From Gammaproteobacteria bacterium (GTDB taxonomy: Bacteria > Pseudomonadota > Gammaproteobacteria > Tethybacterales > Persebacteraceae), in NCBI GenBank assembly GCA_020027345.1, contig JAHRAH010000104.1, positions 1-33,657 of the forward strand: DNA of 33,657 nucleotides. The letters are read 5' to 3'. The first letter of the stretch is position 1, and each line of letters begins with the position of its first letter. Shown in pieces: positions 7,378 through 15,357 of the stretch. The notes under the pieces are model-generated. The model was not told where the DNA came from, made no database searches, and worked only from the letters and a program-made list of their open reading frames with translations. The translations under genes were made by a program, and so were the position numbers.

Positions 7378-8640
7378 TCAGCCCTCTTCTTTGTATTGTT
7401 TGAGTTTGCGGTAGAAGTAGGTGCGCTCCAAGCCGGAGATTTCGGCCGCCTGCTGCATATTGCCGCGCACGATTTGCACGAGGTTGCGAAAGTATTCGCG
7501 CTCAAACATCTCGCGCGCCTCGCGCAGCGGCATGGAAAATATGTTCGGCGAAAAACCGCGCGAGGAGGAATTGCGCGAGAAGCGGTCCAGAATGCTTTGC
7601 ACAATGTCGGCCTCCACTTTGTCGCCCTCGGCGTACATAAAGGCGCTGCGCACGACGCTCATCAGTTCGGAAAAATCGTTTTCGTAGTTGTGCTGGCACA
7701 AAAGGTTCACCGCCTGCGGCGTGAGATGCTTGCCGGCCATGTCGGTCTGCGCCGTCAGCGATTTCGTTATCAGCGCCGCTATTTCGGGCAGGTCGTCCAT
7801 GCATTGCGAAAGCGGCGGCATCATCACGACGCGGCGGGAGAATATCTCGGCGAGTTTCTGGTTGAAGCGGCTTTTTTCGGCGAAGACCTCCGGCGGCTGC
7901 GTGCTGCAGGCGGCGACGCGCGTGTTGATTCTCGCCGCCTCGCGCACCAGCCCGAGCAGCCCGCTTTGCTGCACGGCGTTGAGAAAATCCAAATGGCGGA
8001 CGATAATCAAACCGCCGTCGGCCTTGCGCAGCAGTTTGTCAAAGCCGATTTCCAGCTGTATGCCGCTGTCTATGAAAACGACCGGCTTGTTCGGCGGCGC
8101 AAGAAACTGCGCGAAAAAAAAGATGCCGCTGTCGGGGCTGCCGACAAACAACACCGGCAGCGGTTCGGCGGAAGCGTCCAGCATGTTTTTTTTCAACTGC
8201 CGCATCGCCGGCGATTTGCCGAAGTTTTCCTGCCGGATGTAGGGGCTGGAATGGCTGGCCTGCCCGCGGTGGAGCGTGTTTTCCACGGCGGTCAGCAGGC
8301 GGCTCGTCGCTATCGGCTTTTCCAACACTTCGCGCGCGCCCAGTTTCATCGCTTCCACCGCCATGTCTATCGTCGCGTGCCCGGACATAATCAGCACGGG
8401 GACATCGCTGAGCCCGGATTCGTTCCATTGCTTCAGCAGCGTGAGGCCGTCCAGCCCCGGCATCCAGATGTCCAGCAGCACCAGCGAAAGGTTTTCCTCC
8501 ATCCGCGCCTTCCACGCGGCTTCGGCGTTTTCGGCGCAGACGACGGCGTAACCCTCGTCGCTGAGTATCTCCGCCAGCAGTTCGCGGATGCCAATCTCGT
8601 CGTCAAGGACGAGTATCTTTTTGCGTTTGCCCTGATTCAT
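7378..8640 (-). CDS. ntrX: NtrX-type response regulator with degenerate AAA+ domain
   Basis: 420-aa regulator, predicted partner of NtrY. An N-terminal receiver domain (1-120) has the acidic pair in LVLDDE, the phosphoacceptor Asp in LLDIWMPG, the Ser of LIMSGHAT and the Lys of EKPI. The central region (about 135-330) aligns with sigma-54 activator AAA+ domains but lacks a Walker A (FVGSPDSGIFFFAQF where GExGTGKE is expected), lacks a recognisable Walker B and has no GAFTGA loop. The C-terminus is a Fis-type helix-turn-helix (NMQQAAEISGLERTYFYRKL). It therefore probably does not activate sigma-54 by ATP hydrolysis. Start MNQGKRKK at 8640; the longer ORF start would intrude on the divergent rmlA region. 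The ntrY gene is 2.3 kb away instead of adjacent. Confidence 0.85.
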   Translation of the reverse strand: MNQGKRKKILVLDDEIGIRELLAEILSDEGYAVVCAENAEAAWKARMEENLSLVLLDIWMPGLDGLTLLKQWNESGLSDVPVLIMSGHATIDMAVEAMKLGAREVLEKPIATSRLLTAVENTLHRGQASHSSPYIRQENFGKSPAMRQLKKNMLDASAEPLPVLFVGSPDSGIFFFAQFLAPPNKPVVFIDSGIQLEIGFDKLLRKADGGLIIVRHLDFLNAVQQSGLLGLVREAARINTRVAACSTQPPEVFAEKSRFNQKLAEIFSRRVVMMPPLSQCMDDLPEIAALITKSLTAQTDMAGKHLTPQAVNLLCQHNYENDFSELMSVVRSAFMYAEGDKVEADIVQSILDRFSRNSSSRGFSPNIFSMPLREAREMFEREYFRNLVQIVRGNMQQAAEISGLERTYFYRKLKQYKEEG

Positions 8641-8730
8641 TCTTTCGCGCGCGAAACCGCATTTTACAACCCAAAGCGCAAATTGCGCCAACCCCGCATT
8701 TTTTTTCGCCGCGGCGATTAAAATGACGGT

Positions 8731-9597
8731 ATGGTGCGCAGGGGTATTTTACTCGCCGGCGGCGCAAACACGCGCCTGCTGCCGATGACGAAGGCAACGC
8801 CCAAATCGCTGCTGCCGGTCTTTGACCGCCCGCTGATATATTATCCCCTCTCGCTGCTCTTCGCCGCCGGCGCGCGCGAGATACTTCTCATCGCCGCCCC
8901 GCGCGGGATAAGCGCGCACAAGCGGCTGCTCGGCGACGGTTCCGCCTTCGGCGCGCGCATTGTTTACGCCGCGCAAAAAAAACCGCGCGGCATCGCCGAC
9001 GCCTTTCTCATCGGGCGCGACTTCCTCGGCGGCAAACCCTCGGCGCTCGCGCTCGCCGACAACATATTCTTCGGCGGCAAAACCTGCGCAGTCCTGCGCA
9101 AAGCCGCCGCCGGCAAAGGCGCGCAAGTTTTGGCAAAGCGCGTCCCCGACCCGGAGCGCTTTGGCGTCGTCACATTCGGCAAAAGCGGAAAGGCGCTCTC
9201 GCTCGTGGAAAAACCCAAACAACCCGAATCCGACTGGGCGGTCGCCGGCTGTTATTTTTACGACGCCGATGTTTGCGCTATCGCAAAAAACCTCCAACCC
9301 TCGGCGCGCGGCGAATTGGAAATCACCGACATCAACCGCGAATATTTGCGCCGCGGCAAACTGCATATCAACAAACTCCCCGCCGATTCCCTCTGGTTTG
9401 ACGCCGGCACCGCCGAGTGTCTGCTGCAAGCGGCAAACACTCTCCGCGACGCAAGCGACCCTTCCGGCCTGGGCTGCCCGGAAATCGCCGCGCGCAAACA
9501 AGGATGGCTCAGCCAAAGCGAGCTCCTGCAATCCGCCAAAGCGCAAAAATCCTCCCTCTACGGCAAACGCCTTCTCGCCCTCGCACAAAAAAACTAA
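8731..9597 (+). CDS. rmlA: Glucose-1-phosphate thymidylyltransferase (RmlA-type)
   Basis: Nucleotidyltransferase of 288 aa that makes dTDP-glucose, the first step toward dTDP-rhamnose and other surface sugars. The N-terminal GGANTRLLPMTKATPKSLLP is the signature loop and is followed by RPLIYYPLSLL. Further family motifs are VEKPKQPESDWAVAGCYFY and GELEITDINREYL. ATG at 8731. It stands alone: no rmlB, C or D in the window, and it is transcribed against the flanking ntr genes, between ntrX and the methyltransferase. A 119-bp REP doublet starts two bases after the stop codon and separates it from the convergent methyltransferase gene. Confidence 0.88.
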   Translation: MVRRGILLAGGANTRLLPMTKATPKSLLPVFDRPLIYYPLSLLFAAGAREILLIAAPRGISAHKRLLGDGSAFGARIVYAAQKKPRGIADAFLIGRDFLGGKPSALALADNIFFGGKTCAVLRKAAAGKGAQVLAKRVPDPERFGVVTFGKSGKALSLVEKPKQPESDWAVAGCYFYDADVCAIAKNLQPSARGELEITDINREYLRRGKLHINKLPADSLWFDAGTAECLLQAANTLRDASDPSGLGCPEIAARKQGWLSQSELLQSAKAQKSSLYGKRLLALAQKN

Positions 9598-9599
9598 CC

Positions 9600-9718
9600 G
9601 TCATTCCCGCGAAAGCGGGAATCCATACGGAGCCGGGGAAAAAGAGGAATCGTCCCCCCGCCCGCAAATAACAGCGAAAAGAAACAACCGTATGGATTCC
9701 CGCCTTCGCGGGAATGAC
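9600..9718. repeat. 119-bp REP doublet (REPIN-like), copy 3
   Basis: Inverted REP arms of the GCGAAAGC/GCTTTCGC type flank a private spacer; total exactly 119 bp. It occupies the gap between the convergent 3' ends of rmlA and the methyltransferase gene, where its hairpins could end transcription from both sides. The variable stem pair is C/G; the right arm has one loop change (GCCTTCGC). Confidence 0.85.
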
Positions 9719-9727
9719 GGCGGGGGG

Positions 9728-10969
9728 TCAGATAATCCCCTGCTTGCGCAGTTGCGCTTTCAGGTATTCCATTGCGCGGTCGCCTTTTATGCTGTTGCAG
9801 GCCTGGCAGAGCAACTGCAAATTCTCTATCGCCGTCTGCCCGCCTTTCGCCTTCGGAATGATGTGATCCAGAGTCAGATTCCGCTTGTGAAAACCGATGC
9901 GGCAGCCCTCGCAGATGCCGCCCTGTTTTCCGTAAAGGTAATCCTTGTCGTTCAGTTCGGCGCGCGTTTGGAATTTCCGGTCCGCGCCGGTGCGCGTCGG
10001 CAAATCAATGCGCACGATAATGTCTTTCTTCAGCAGCGGCAACCGGTTCTTGATAATCGCGGCGGCTTTCGCAGAGGCGTCAATCCCTATCCACTTGCGC
10101 CCGAGTTTTTCCGCCGCCTCCATCGCCGTCCCGCAGCCGCAGAAGGGGTCCAAAACCAAATCGCCCTTGTCGCTGGAAGCGGCGACAATCCGTTCCAACA
10201 GCGCCCGCGGTTTTTGCGTCGGGTAGCCGGTCTTTTCTTTGGAAAAACTTTTAATCATAATGGAATCCAGAATGTCCGCCGGGGAGCAATTCCATGTGTC
10301 CTCTATCGGAACGCCTTTGCCCGACGGCTTTTTGCCGTCGCGCCGCACATACCCCTCCGGGTAGGGAATGTATTCCTTGTTGAATTTTTTCGCCGCCGCC
10401 GGGGTTTTTGCGTAATACAAAAGCGTGTCGTGATTGCGAATCCAGCCCCGCTTTTGCGTTTTGAAGCCGGACACCCATCCGATTCTCCAAATAATCTCGT
10501 TGCGAAAGTTCGCCGCGCCGAAGACGGCGTCCATCGTCAGTTTGAGCAAGTGCGACATTGTCGGGTCGCAATGCAAATATACGCTCCCCGTTTCTTTGAG
10601 AATGCGCCGCATTTCCAGCAGGCGAATCGCCATATAGCACAGATAGGATTTGTCCGGCTTGCCGCCGCTCATCCCCGCCGCGTCTATCACCGCGTAAAGC
10701 GCGCGGTTTGCGCTTGCTATTTCGCCCAGCCATTCCGCTTTGATGTCGTCGTAAGTCCAGCGGTCTTTAAACGACGCCCCCGCCGCCGCGCTCCCTATCG
10801 GCGCGTCCCATTGTTTTTTGCTGTTGAACGGCGGGTCCAAATAAATCAGGTCGACGGATTCCCCGTCCATCCCCCGCATCACTTCCAGACAGTCGCCGTC
10901 GCGCTGCATTGTCCCCGTGAACACCGTGCGATTCTGAATGTTCGCCTGCATCGCCGCGCATTGTATCAC
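9728..10969 (-). CDS. Beta-class DNA methyltransferase fused to a C-terminal HNH endonuclease domain
   Basis: 413-aa protein. The N-terminal part is a beta-class amino methyltransferase: catalytic DPPF at about 45-48 precedes the SAM-binding DPFCGCGT near 290, with TQKP just before the latter. The family modifies N4-cytosine or N6-adenine. After a linker, residues about 350-400 form an HNH domain: ICEGC, LDHIIPKAKGG, NLQLLCQACN, so both CxxC pairs and the DH are present. A GTG start at 10969 overlaps the ntrY stop (GTGA), matching the other overlaps in this series; an ATG six codons on is the alternative. No separate restriction gene adjoins. It could be a one-protein restriction-modification system or a regulatory methylase with an added nuclease domain. 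Confidence 0.88.
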   Translation of the reverse strand: MIQCAAMQANIQNRTVFTGTMQRDGDCLEVMRGMDGESVDLIYLDPPFNSKKQWDAPIGSAAAGASFKDRWTYDDIKAEWLGEIASANRALYAVIDAAGMSGGKPDKSYLCYMAIRLLEMRRILKETGSVYLHCDPTMSHLLKLTMDAVFGAANFRNEIIWRIGWVSGFKTQKRGWIRNHDTLLYYAKTPAAAKKFNKEYIPYPEGYVRRDGKKPSGKGVPIEDTWNCSPADILDSIMIKSFSKEKTGYPTQKPRALLERIVAASSDKGDLVLDPFCGCGTAMEAAEKLGRKWIGIDASAKAAAIIKNRLPLLKKDIIVRIDLPTRTGADRKFQTRAELNDKDYLYGKQGGICEGCRIGFHKRNLTLDHIIPKAKGGQTAIENLQLLCQACNSIKGDRAMEYLKAQLRKQGII

Positions 10970-13053
10970 GCGCCTTCGCCGCCGCTTTCGTTTTCGCTTT
11001 CGCGGAATGCCGGCAAATATATCGCGGCGCGCACTCCTTCGCCGCTGTTTTCCACGGCAACTTCGCCGCCCATTGCCGCGATGGCTTTGCGCGCCATTGC
11101 GAGTCCCAGCCCGGTGCCGCCGGGTTTTGTCGTAACATACGGCTCAAACAATTTCCCCGCGATTTCTTCGGGCAGTCCCCCGCCGTTGTCGCAAACCGTC
11201 AACAGCGCGCCTTCTTTTTCCGGGCGCAGCGCGACGGTTATTTCCGGCGACTCTTTTTCGGCGACGGCTTCGGCGGCGTTGCTCAGCAAATTATGCAGCA
11301 CCTGCCGCAGTATCAGCGGCGCGGCCGCGACCGCCGGCGTTTGCGCCAAATCCAGCGAAAGCCGCAACCCCGGGCGTTCGTAAAGCCGCGCGACTTCGCG
11401 AACCAGCGCGCTCAAATCCACCCGCTCCGTTTGTTGCGGGCGTTCGCCGGCGTTGCCGCGAAAAGAATCCACCATCTCGCGCATTGCGTCCACCTGATTC
11501 ACGATGGTCGTAACCAGTCGCTCGAGTGTTTCTTTTTCTTCGGCGGGGAGTTTGCCGGAAAGTTTTCGCCCCAACCTTTCCGCCGCCAACCGTATCGGCG
11601 TAAGCGGATTTTTGATTTCGTGCGCGAACCGCCGCGACGCTTCTTCCCAGGCCGCTTCGCGTTCCGCGCGCATTTGCCGCGTGATGTCGTCAACGACAAC
11701 AATAACCGTCCCCGCCCCCGCGCGCGAAGGCGAAAGCCGGCGAGTGCGCGCGACCAACGCCGAATCGCCGGGGCCCGCCAACCTTCGCTCCTGCGTTTCG
11801 CCAACGGCGACGGCGACGGTTTCGGCAATCCCCGCAAGCGCCGGAGTGTTTTGCGCCGGTTTGCCGACAAACGCATTTAAATCCGCGCGCAAAAGCCGCG
11901 ACGCCGCCGCATTAACCTGCGAAAGCCGCCCCGCCTCGTCAAAAACCAAAACCCCCGAACTCAGCGACGCAAGTAAATTTTCCAAATACAAATTTGCCGC
12001 AGCCAAAGCCGCCCGCCGTTCTTCCGCCGTCCGCCGCGACTGCGCGAGATCGTCAACCATCGCATTAAAAGCGCGGCTCAGCATTCCGATTTCGTCCGAA
12101 CCGCTTTCGGCGAGCCGCCCGCTGAAATCGCCGCGCCCGACAGCAGTCGCCGCCGATGCCATTCGCACCAGCGGATGCGAAAGCCGCCCGCCCAGCCAAA
12201 GCGCCGCCGCCGCCGATGCAAGCAGTATCATCAAAAACGCCAGTGTCAGAGTGAGCAAAAAAGAAAGCCGCAAACCCCGCCGCACCGCCAACAGTTTGTC
12301 GTATTCCCGCCGGCCCAATTCCACTTCGCGCAAACCGGCGAGCAAATCCGCCGGCAATGCGCGCGCAATGCGCACGGCAAAAACCCCGCCGCCGGCCGGC
12401 GCCCGCGCGACCACTGCAATGCCGAAATCCGAAAGATCGCGGTGCAGCGGTTTCTCGCGCAGTTTTGCCAAAGCCGCCGCCGGCAACCGTCCCCCCGCCG
12501 CTTCTTTTCCGCTCGCCGCCAGCGCGCGCCCTTCGGAATCATACAAAGCGACGCCGTCCAATTCGTGAAACAAACGAAAGTCCTCCACCCAAAAAGGCAG
12601 CGCCCCGCCGCCGCGCAAATTCCCCGCCAAATCCCGCGCGATAACTTCCAAAGACGCAAACTCCCCGTTTAAAACACTTTTGCCGAACGCCTCGCCCTGT
12701 TCAAAAGAACGACCAAGCGGAGTCGCAAACCACGAATCAATGCTGCGAAAAATACCCGCCGCCGAAACCCCGTATAAAACCGCCGAAGGCAAAAGCGCCG
12801 CGCCCAAAAGCACCCCGCCCAAGCGCATCGCCAAACGACCCCCCGGCGCGTCCCGCCGCCAAGCCGCCGCCAAACGAAAAGCCGTCGCGCACGCCGCGCA
12901 AAATATCAAAAATATCAAAACGCCGTCCGCCACCAGCAACCAGAAAAACCACCGCCCCGGCGGGTCCGGCGATTGATACATCGCCGCCTGCGTCAACACC
13001 AACGCCAAAAGCGCCGCCGCGCTCAGCGCAACCAGCGGCGAAAAGCGCGTCAC
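10966..13053 (-). CDS. ntrY: NtrY-type membrane sensor histidine kinase
   Basis: Sensor kinase of about 695 aa, the expected partner of NtrX in nitrogen or redox sensing. Two or three hydrophobic segments at the N-terminus are followed by an extracytoplasmic region and another membrane segment (LSFLLTLTLAFLMILLASAA). Then come a HAMP domain (LSHPLVRMASAATAVGRGDF), a PAS domain, a HisKA box with the phosphoacceptor His (RRFAHEIKNPLTPI), and the ATPase N, G1 and G2 boxes (NLLSNAAEA, DNGGGLP, GTGLGLAMA). The GTG at 13053 is chosen because it overlaps the TGA of the DUF4390 gene as GTGA; the track's ATG at 13101 would overlap by 52 bases. Downstream it couples to the methyltransferase gene, not to ntrX. 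Confidence 0.9.
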   Translation of the reverse strand: MTRFSPLVALSAAALLALVLTQAAMYQSPDPPGRWFFWLLVADGVLIFLIFCAACATAFRLAAAWRRDAPGGRLAMRLGGVLLGAALLPSAVLYGVSAAGIFRSIDSWFATPLGRSFEQGEAFGKSVLNGEFASLEVIARDLAGNLRGGGALPFWVEDFRLFHELDGVALYDSEGRALAASGKEAAGGRLPAAALAKLREKPLHRDLSDFGIAVVARAPAGGGVFAVRIARALPADLLAGLREVELGRREYDKLLAVRRGLRLSFLLTLTLAFLMILLASAAAALWLGGRLSHPLVRMASAATAVGRGDFSGRLAESGSDEIGMLSRAFNAMVDDLAQSRRTAEERRAALAAANLYLENLLASLSSGVLVFDEAGRLSQVNAAASRLLRADLNAFVGKPAQNTPALAGIAETVAVAVGETQERRLAGPGDSALVARTRRLSPSRAGAGTVIVVVDDITRQMRAEREAAWEEASRRFAHEIKNPLTPIRLAAERLGRKLSGKLPAEEKETLERLVTTIVNQVDAMREMVDSFRGNAGERPQQTERVDLSALVREVARLYERPGLRLSLDLAQTPAVAAAPLILRQVLHNLLSNAAEAVAEKESPEITVALRPEKEGALLTVCDNGGGLPEEIAGKLFEPYVTTKPGGTGLGLAMARKAIAAMGGEVAVENSGEGVRAAIYLPAFRESENESGGEGA

Positions 13054-13616
13054 TTCCGCACCCGCAAAGGAAAGCGCCGCCAGCCCGAAGAAGATTCCCA
13101 TTCCTCGTCGGTCAGCAAGTCCACCTGCATCGGCGCCGACAAATGGCTTATCTCCGCCTCAAACCGCGCGATGACATAAATCCGCGGCGTTTCGCTCAGC
13201 CGCGCAAAACCCGGATTGTCCGAAGGTTTGGAACGCAGCCGCCCCAGCCGCGCAAGCGCCGCGCTCAGCGAATCGTATTCCGTTTTGCGCTCGCCCGATG
13301 TCACAACATACCGCGACAACAACGAATCAAAAGAAAGCGAGGGCTCCCACGCCACAAAACCCAAATCCTCGTCCGGCCACCAATTGCGCTCGCGCACAAA
13401 GCGCACTTCAAAACTCATCCGCAGCGGCGCCCCGCTCGCCAATATCCCCCGCAGTTTTTTGCTGTCGGCGAGCGCCAAATCCGCCTGCACCGCATAACCC
13501 GTCTCCGTCCGCTGCAGCCACACATCGCGCACTTCAAAATCCTCGGCGCGCGCCGTCCCCCCAAACAAAAGCGCAAAAAGCAACGCCCCCCGCAAAAATA
13601 ACTTCGCCGCCCTCAC
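13050..13616 (-). CDS. DUF4390 secreted protein
   Basis: 188-aa protein with a signal peptide (LFLRGALLFALLFGGTARAE). The body (FEVRDVWLQRTETGYAVQADL, RYVVTSGERKTEYDSL, RIYVIARFEAEISHLSAP) matches the DUF4390 family, typically encoded just upstream of ntrY in beta- and gammaproteobacteria. The molecular role is unknown; the position suggests it works at the envelope with the NtrY sensor. GTG start at 13616 overlapping the coaX stop as GTGA, and its own stop overlaps the ntrY start the same way. Confidence 0.8.
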   Translation of the reverse strand: MRAAKLFLRGALLFALLFGGTARAEDFEVRDVWLQRTETGYAVQADLALADSKKLRGILASGAPLRMSFEVRFVRERNWWPDEDLGFVAWEPSLSFDSLLSRYVVTSGERKTEYDSLSAALARLGRLRSKPSDNPGFARLSETPRIYVIARFEAEISHLSAPMQVDLLTDEEWESSSGWRRFPLRVRK

Positions 13617-14347
13617 CGTTTTTCCCTCCGCGCTATTATCCCCTCAATCACCAAATGCGGACGATGGCATACCGCGCTTTGCGGCAACCACGGCAACAGT
13701 CCCCCGCCGTCGCCGCCGGTAACAAGTATCTTTGCGCCCGGCAACACCCGGCGGCGAAACTCCAAAACCGTCCCCGCCAACGCCGCAACAGTCCCCCCGG
13801 CAATCGCCGCAACAGTCCCCCGCCCCGGCAACGAAGACGGCAACGGCAACGCTTCCGCTTTTTTCGCATTCGCAACCGTCACCGTCGGTAATCCGGTTTT
13901 CGCGCGCAACGCAAAACGCATCAGCCGCGCCCCGGGAACAATAACCCCGCCCAAAAACTCCCCGCCGTCCAGCGCGTCAACAGTCAACGCCGAACCGGCG
14001 TCGGCGACTATAACCCGCGCCGCTTTTTCGTTTTTCGCCGCAAACAAAGCAAGCCAGCGGTCAACGCCAAGCGCGCGCAAGGGACGGTAACGACAGCGCA
14101 ATCCCCCGCCGCGCAAAGGCGAAAGCAAAAACCGCGCGCGAAAACCCGAAGGCAGCGCGCGCTTAATTTGCATCGCCCGCTTTTCGCCGCCGACATTCGC
14201 AATCCACGCATCGCCCGCGCCGCCGATTTGTTTCGCCGCAACAGTCAGCGCAAGCGCGTTTTCGCCCGCGCCGCAATCGGCGATTTTCCCGCCGCGCACA
14301 ATCGCCCACTTCACGCGCGTGTTTCCCGAATCAACTGCCAGCCACAC
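13613..14347 (-). CDS. coaX: Type III pantothenate kinase
   Basis: First enzyme of coenzyme A synthesis, ATP:pantothenate phosphotransferase of the ASKHA fold, 244 aa from the chosen start. Motifs are AVDSGNTRVKW at the N-terminus (phosphate-binding DxGNT), RPLRALGVDRWLAL near 85, and VIVADAGSALTVDAL with GGVIVPGARLM (metal and pantothenate site). GTG at 14347 is preferred because GGGGAAG lies six bases upstream and the protein then begins right at the phosphate loop; the track's start at 14428 would run deep into birA. It overlaps the birA stop by 17 bases. birA-coaX pairing is common in proteobacteria. Confidence 0.9.
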   Translation of the reverse strand: MWLAVDSGNTRVKWAIVRGGKIADCGAGENALALTVAAKQIGGAGDAWIANVGGEKRAMQIKRALPSGFRARFLLSPLRGGGLRCRYRPLRALGVDRWLALFAAKNEKAARVIVADAGSALTVDALDGGEFLGGVIVPGARLMRFALRAKTGLPTVTVANAKKAEALPLPSSLPGRGTVAAIAGGTVAALAGTVLEFRRRVLPGAKILVTGGDGGGLLPWLPQSAVCHRPHLVIEGIIARREKR

Positions 14348-15233
14348 CGCAAACTTCCCCGCACAAATGCCGCGTAACGCGCCCGCCGCTTTGCAATAGC
14401 AGCGCGCCGTCCTCGGCAAAACCCGCAAACACCCCGCCCTTCCCCGTGTCCGTCACAGTCAACTGCGAACCGACCGATGGAAAATGCGCGTCAATCGCAT
14501 CCGGCAAAAACGGCGCCAAACCGTCCCCCGCAAATTCTTCCACAGCATTTTGCGCCGCGCGCGCAAACGCATTCGTCAACACCCCGCGCGGCGGCAAATC
14601 ATCCGCAATTTCATCCAACCCCGCGGCGGGACGGCCAATCCGCCGCGCAAGACGATGCGTCAAATGCAAATTAATCCCGACACCGACGACGACTCCGGAA
14701 TTCGTCGCCGACGCCAAAACGCCCCCGACTTTGCGCCCGCGCTCGTCCAGCAAATCGTTCGGCCATTTCAGCCGCGCATTCGCAAATTGCTTTAACGCGC
14801 GCAGCAACCCGACGGCGACGGCGACTGTCAACCCCGACAACCGCCCCGGCTTCGGCAAATGCGCCGAAAACAAAACAGACGCCCCCGGCAAAGAAAACCA
14901 TTCGCGCCCGCGCCGCCCGCGCCCCGCCGTTTGATGTTCGGCAAAAACAAATGCCGGCGGCGGCAACCCCCGCGCGTCGTCGTTCGTGCTTTCCGTTTCT
15001 TCCAAAATCCGCGCGCCCGGAAAAAACAAATCCCCGCCGCGCAGCCACTGCGGGGAGTAACACAACCGCCATTCGCCGTTTTCGTTTTCCGCAACCGCGC
15101 CGTAATCGTCCCCCCACCGTCGCAGCGACGACAAAACAAATCCCCCTTCCCCGGCGATCTCCGCGGGGAAAGCGCGCCCGCCGAGAAGATCCAGCGCGCG
15201 CAAAACTGCGGTGTCAGCTACGGCAGGGTGCAT
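14331..15233 (-). CDS. birA: Biotin--[acetyl-CoA-carboxylase] ligase BirA
   Basis: 300-aa biotin protein ligase that activates biotin to biotinoyl-AMP and transfers it to the carboxyl carrier protein. Catalytic motifs are TAGRGRRGREWFS, KWPNDLL, KVGGVL and VGVGINLH, followed by a C-terminal SH3-like segment. About 75 residues precede the catalytic domain and look like the winged-helix repressor domain (AVLRALDLLGG, LSSLRRWGDDYG), so it may also regulate biotin genes. Start MHPAVADTAV at 15233. First gene of the overlapping series birA, coaX, DUF4390, ntrY, methyltransferase. Confidence 0.9.
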   Translation of the reverse strand: MHPAVADTAVLRALDLLGGRAFPAEIAGEGGFVLSSLRRWGDDYGAVAENENGEWRLCYSPQWLRGGDLFFPGARILEETESTNDDARGLPPPAFVFAEHQTAGRGRRGREWFSLPGASVLFSAHLPKPGRLSGLTVAVAVGLLRALKQFANARLKWPNDLLDERGRKVGGVLASATNSGVVVGVGINLHLTHRLARRIGRPAAGLDEIADDLPPRGVLTNAFARAAQNAVEEFAGDGLAPFLPDAIDAHFPSVGSQLTVTDTGKGGVFAGFAEDGALLLQSGGRVTRHLCGEVCGVAGS

Positions 15234-15290
15234 CGCAAAAAAAAGCGCCGGCCGCCGCAAAAGCGGCGCCGGCGCCTTCGTTGAACGCTC

Positions 15291-15326
15291 AAAAAAAGCC
15301 CGCGCGCCGCCTCCCGGCGGCGCGCG
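15291..15326 (-). terminator. Terminator after the histone-like gene
   Basis: On the minus strand an 11-bp perfect GC stem (CGCGCGCCGCC with its complement, 4-base loop) is followed by GGGC and seven T, 32 bases after the stop codon. A second GC hairpin followed by TTTTTT lies at about 15237-15274, next to the birA start. Confidence 0.85.
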
Positions 15327-15357
15327 CAGCGAGCCCGGGCTTGCGCCCGGCGCCCGC

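Noticed and set aside
10958-10969. GTGATACAAT as a leaderless promoter for the methyltransferase
   Set aside because: The word coincides with the GTGA overlap of ntrY and the methyltransferase gene; coupling explains it better and no -35 is visible, so I did not list it as a promoter.
8960-11383. 807-aa plus-strand ORF
   Set aside because: Shadow of rmlA and antisense of the methyltransferase and ntrY; composition (Arg/Ala/Pro-rich, no domain) is not protein-like.
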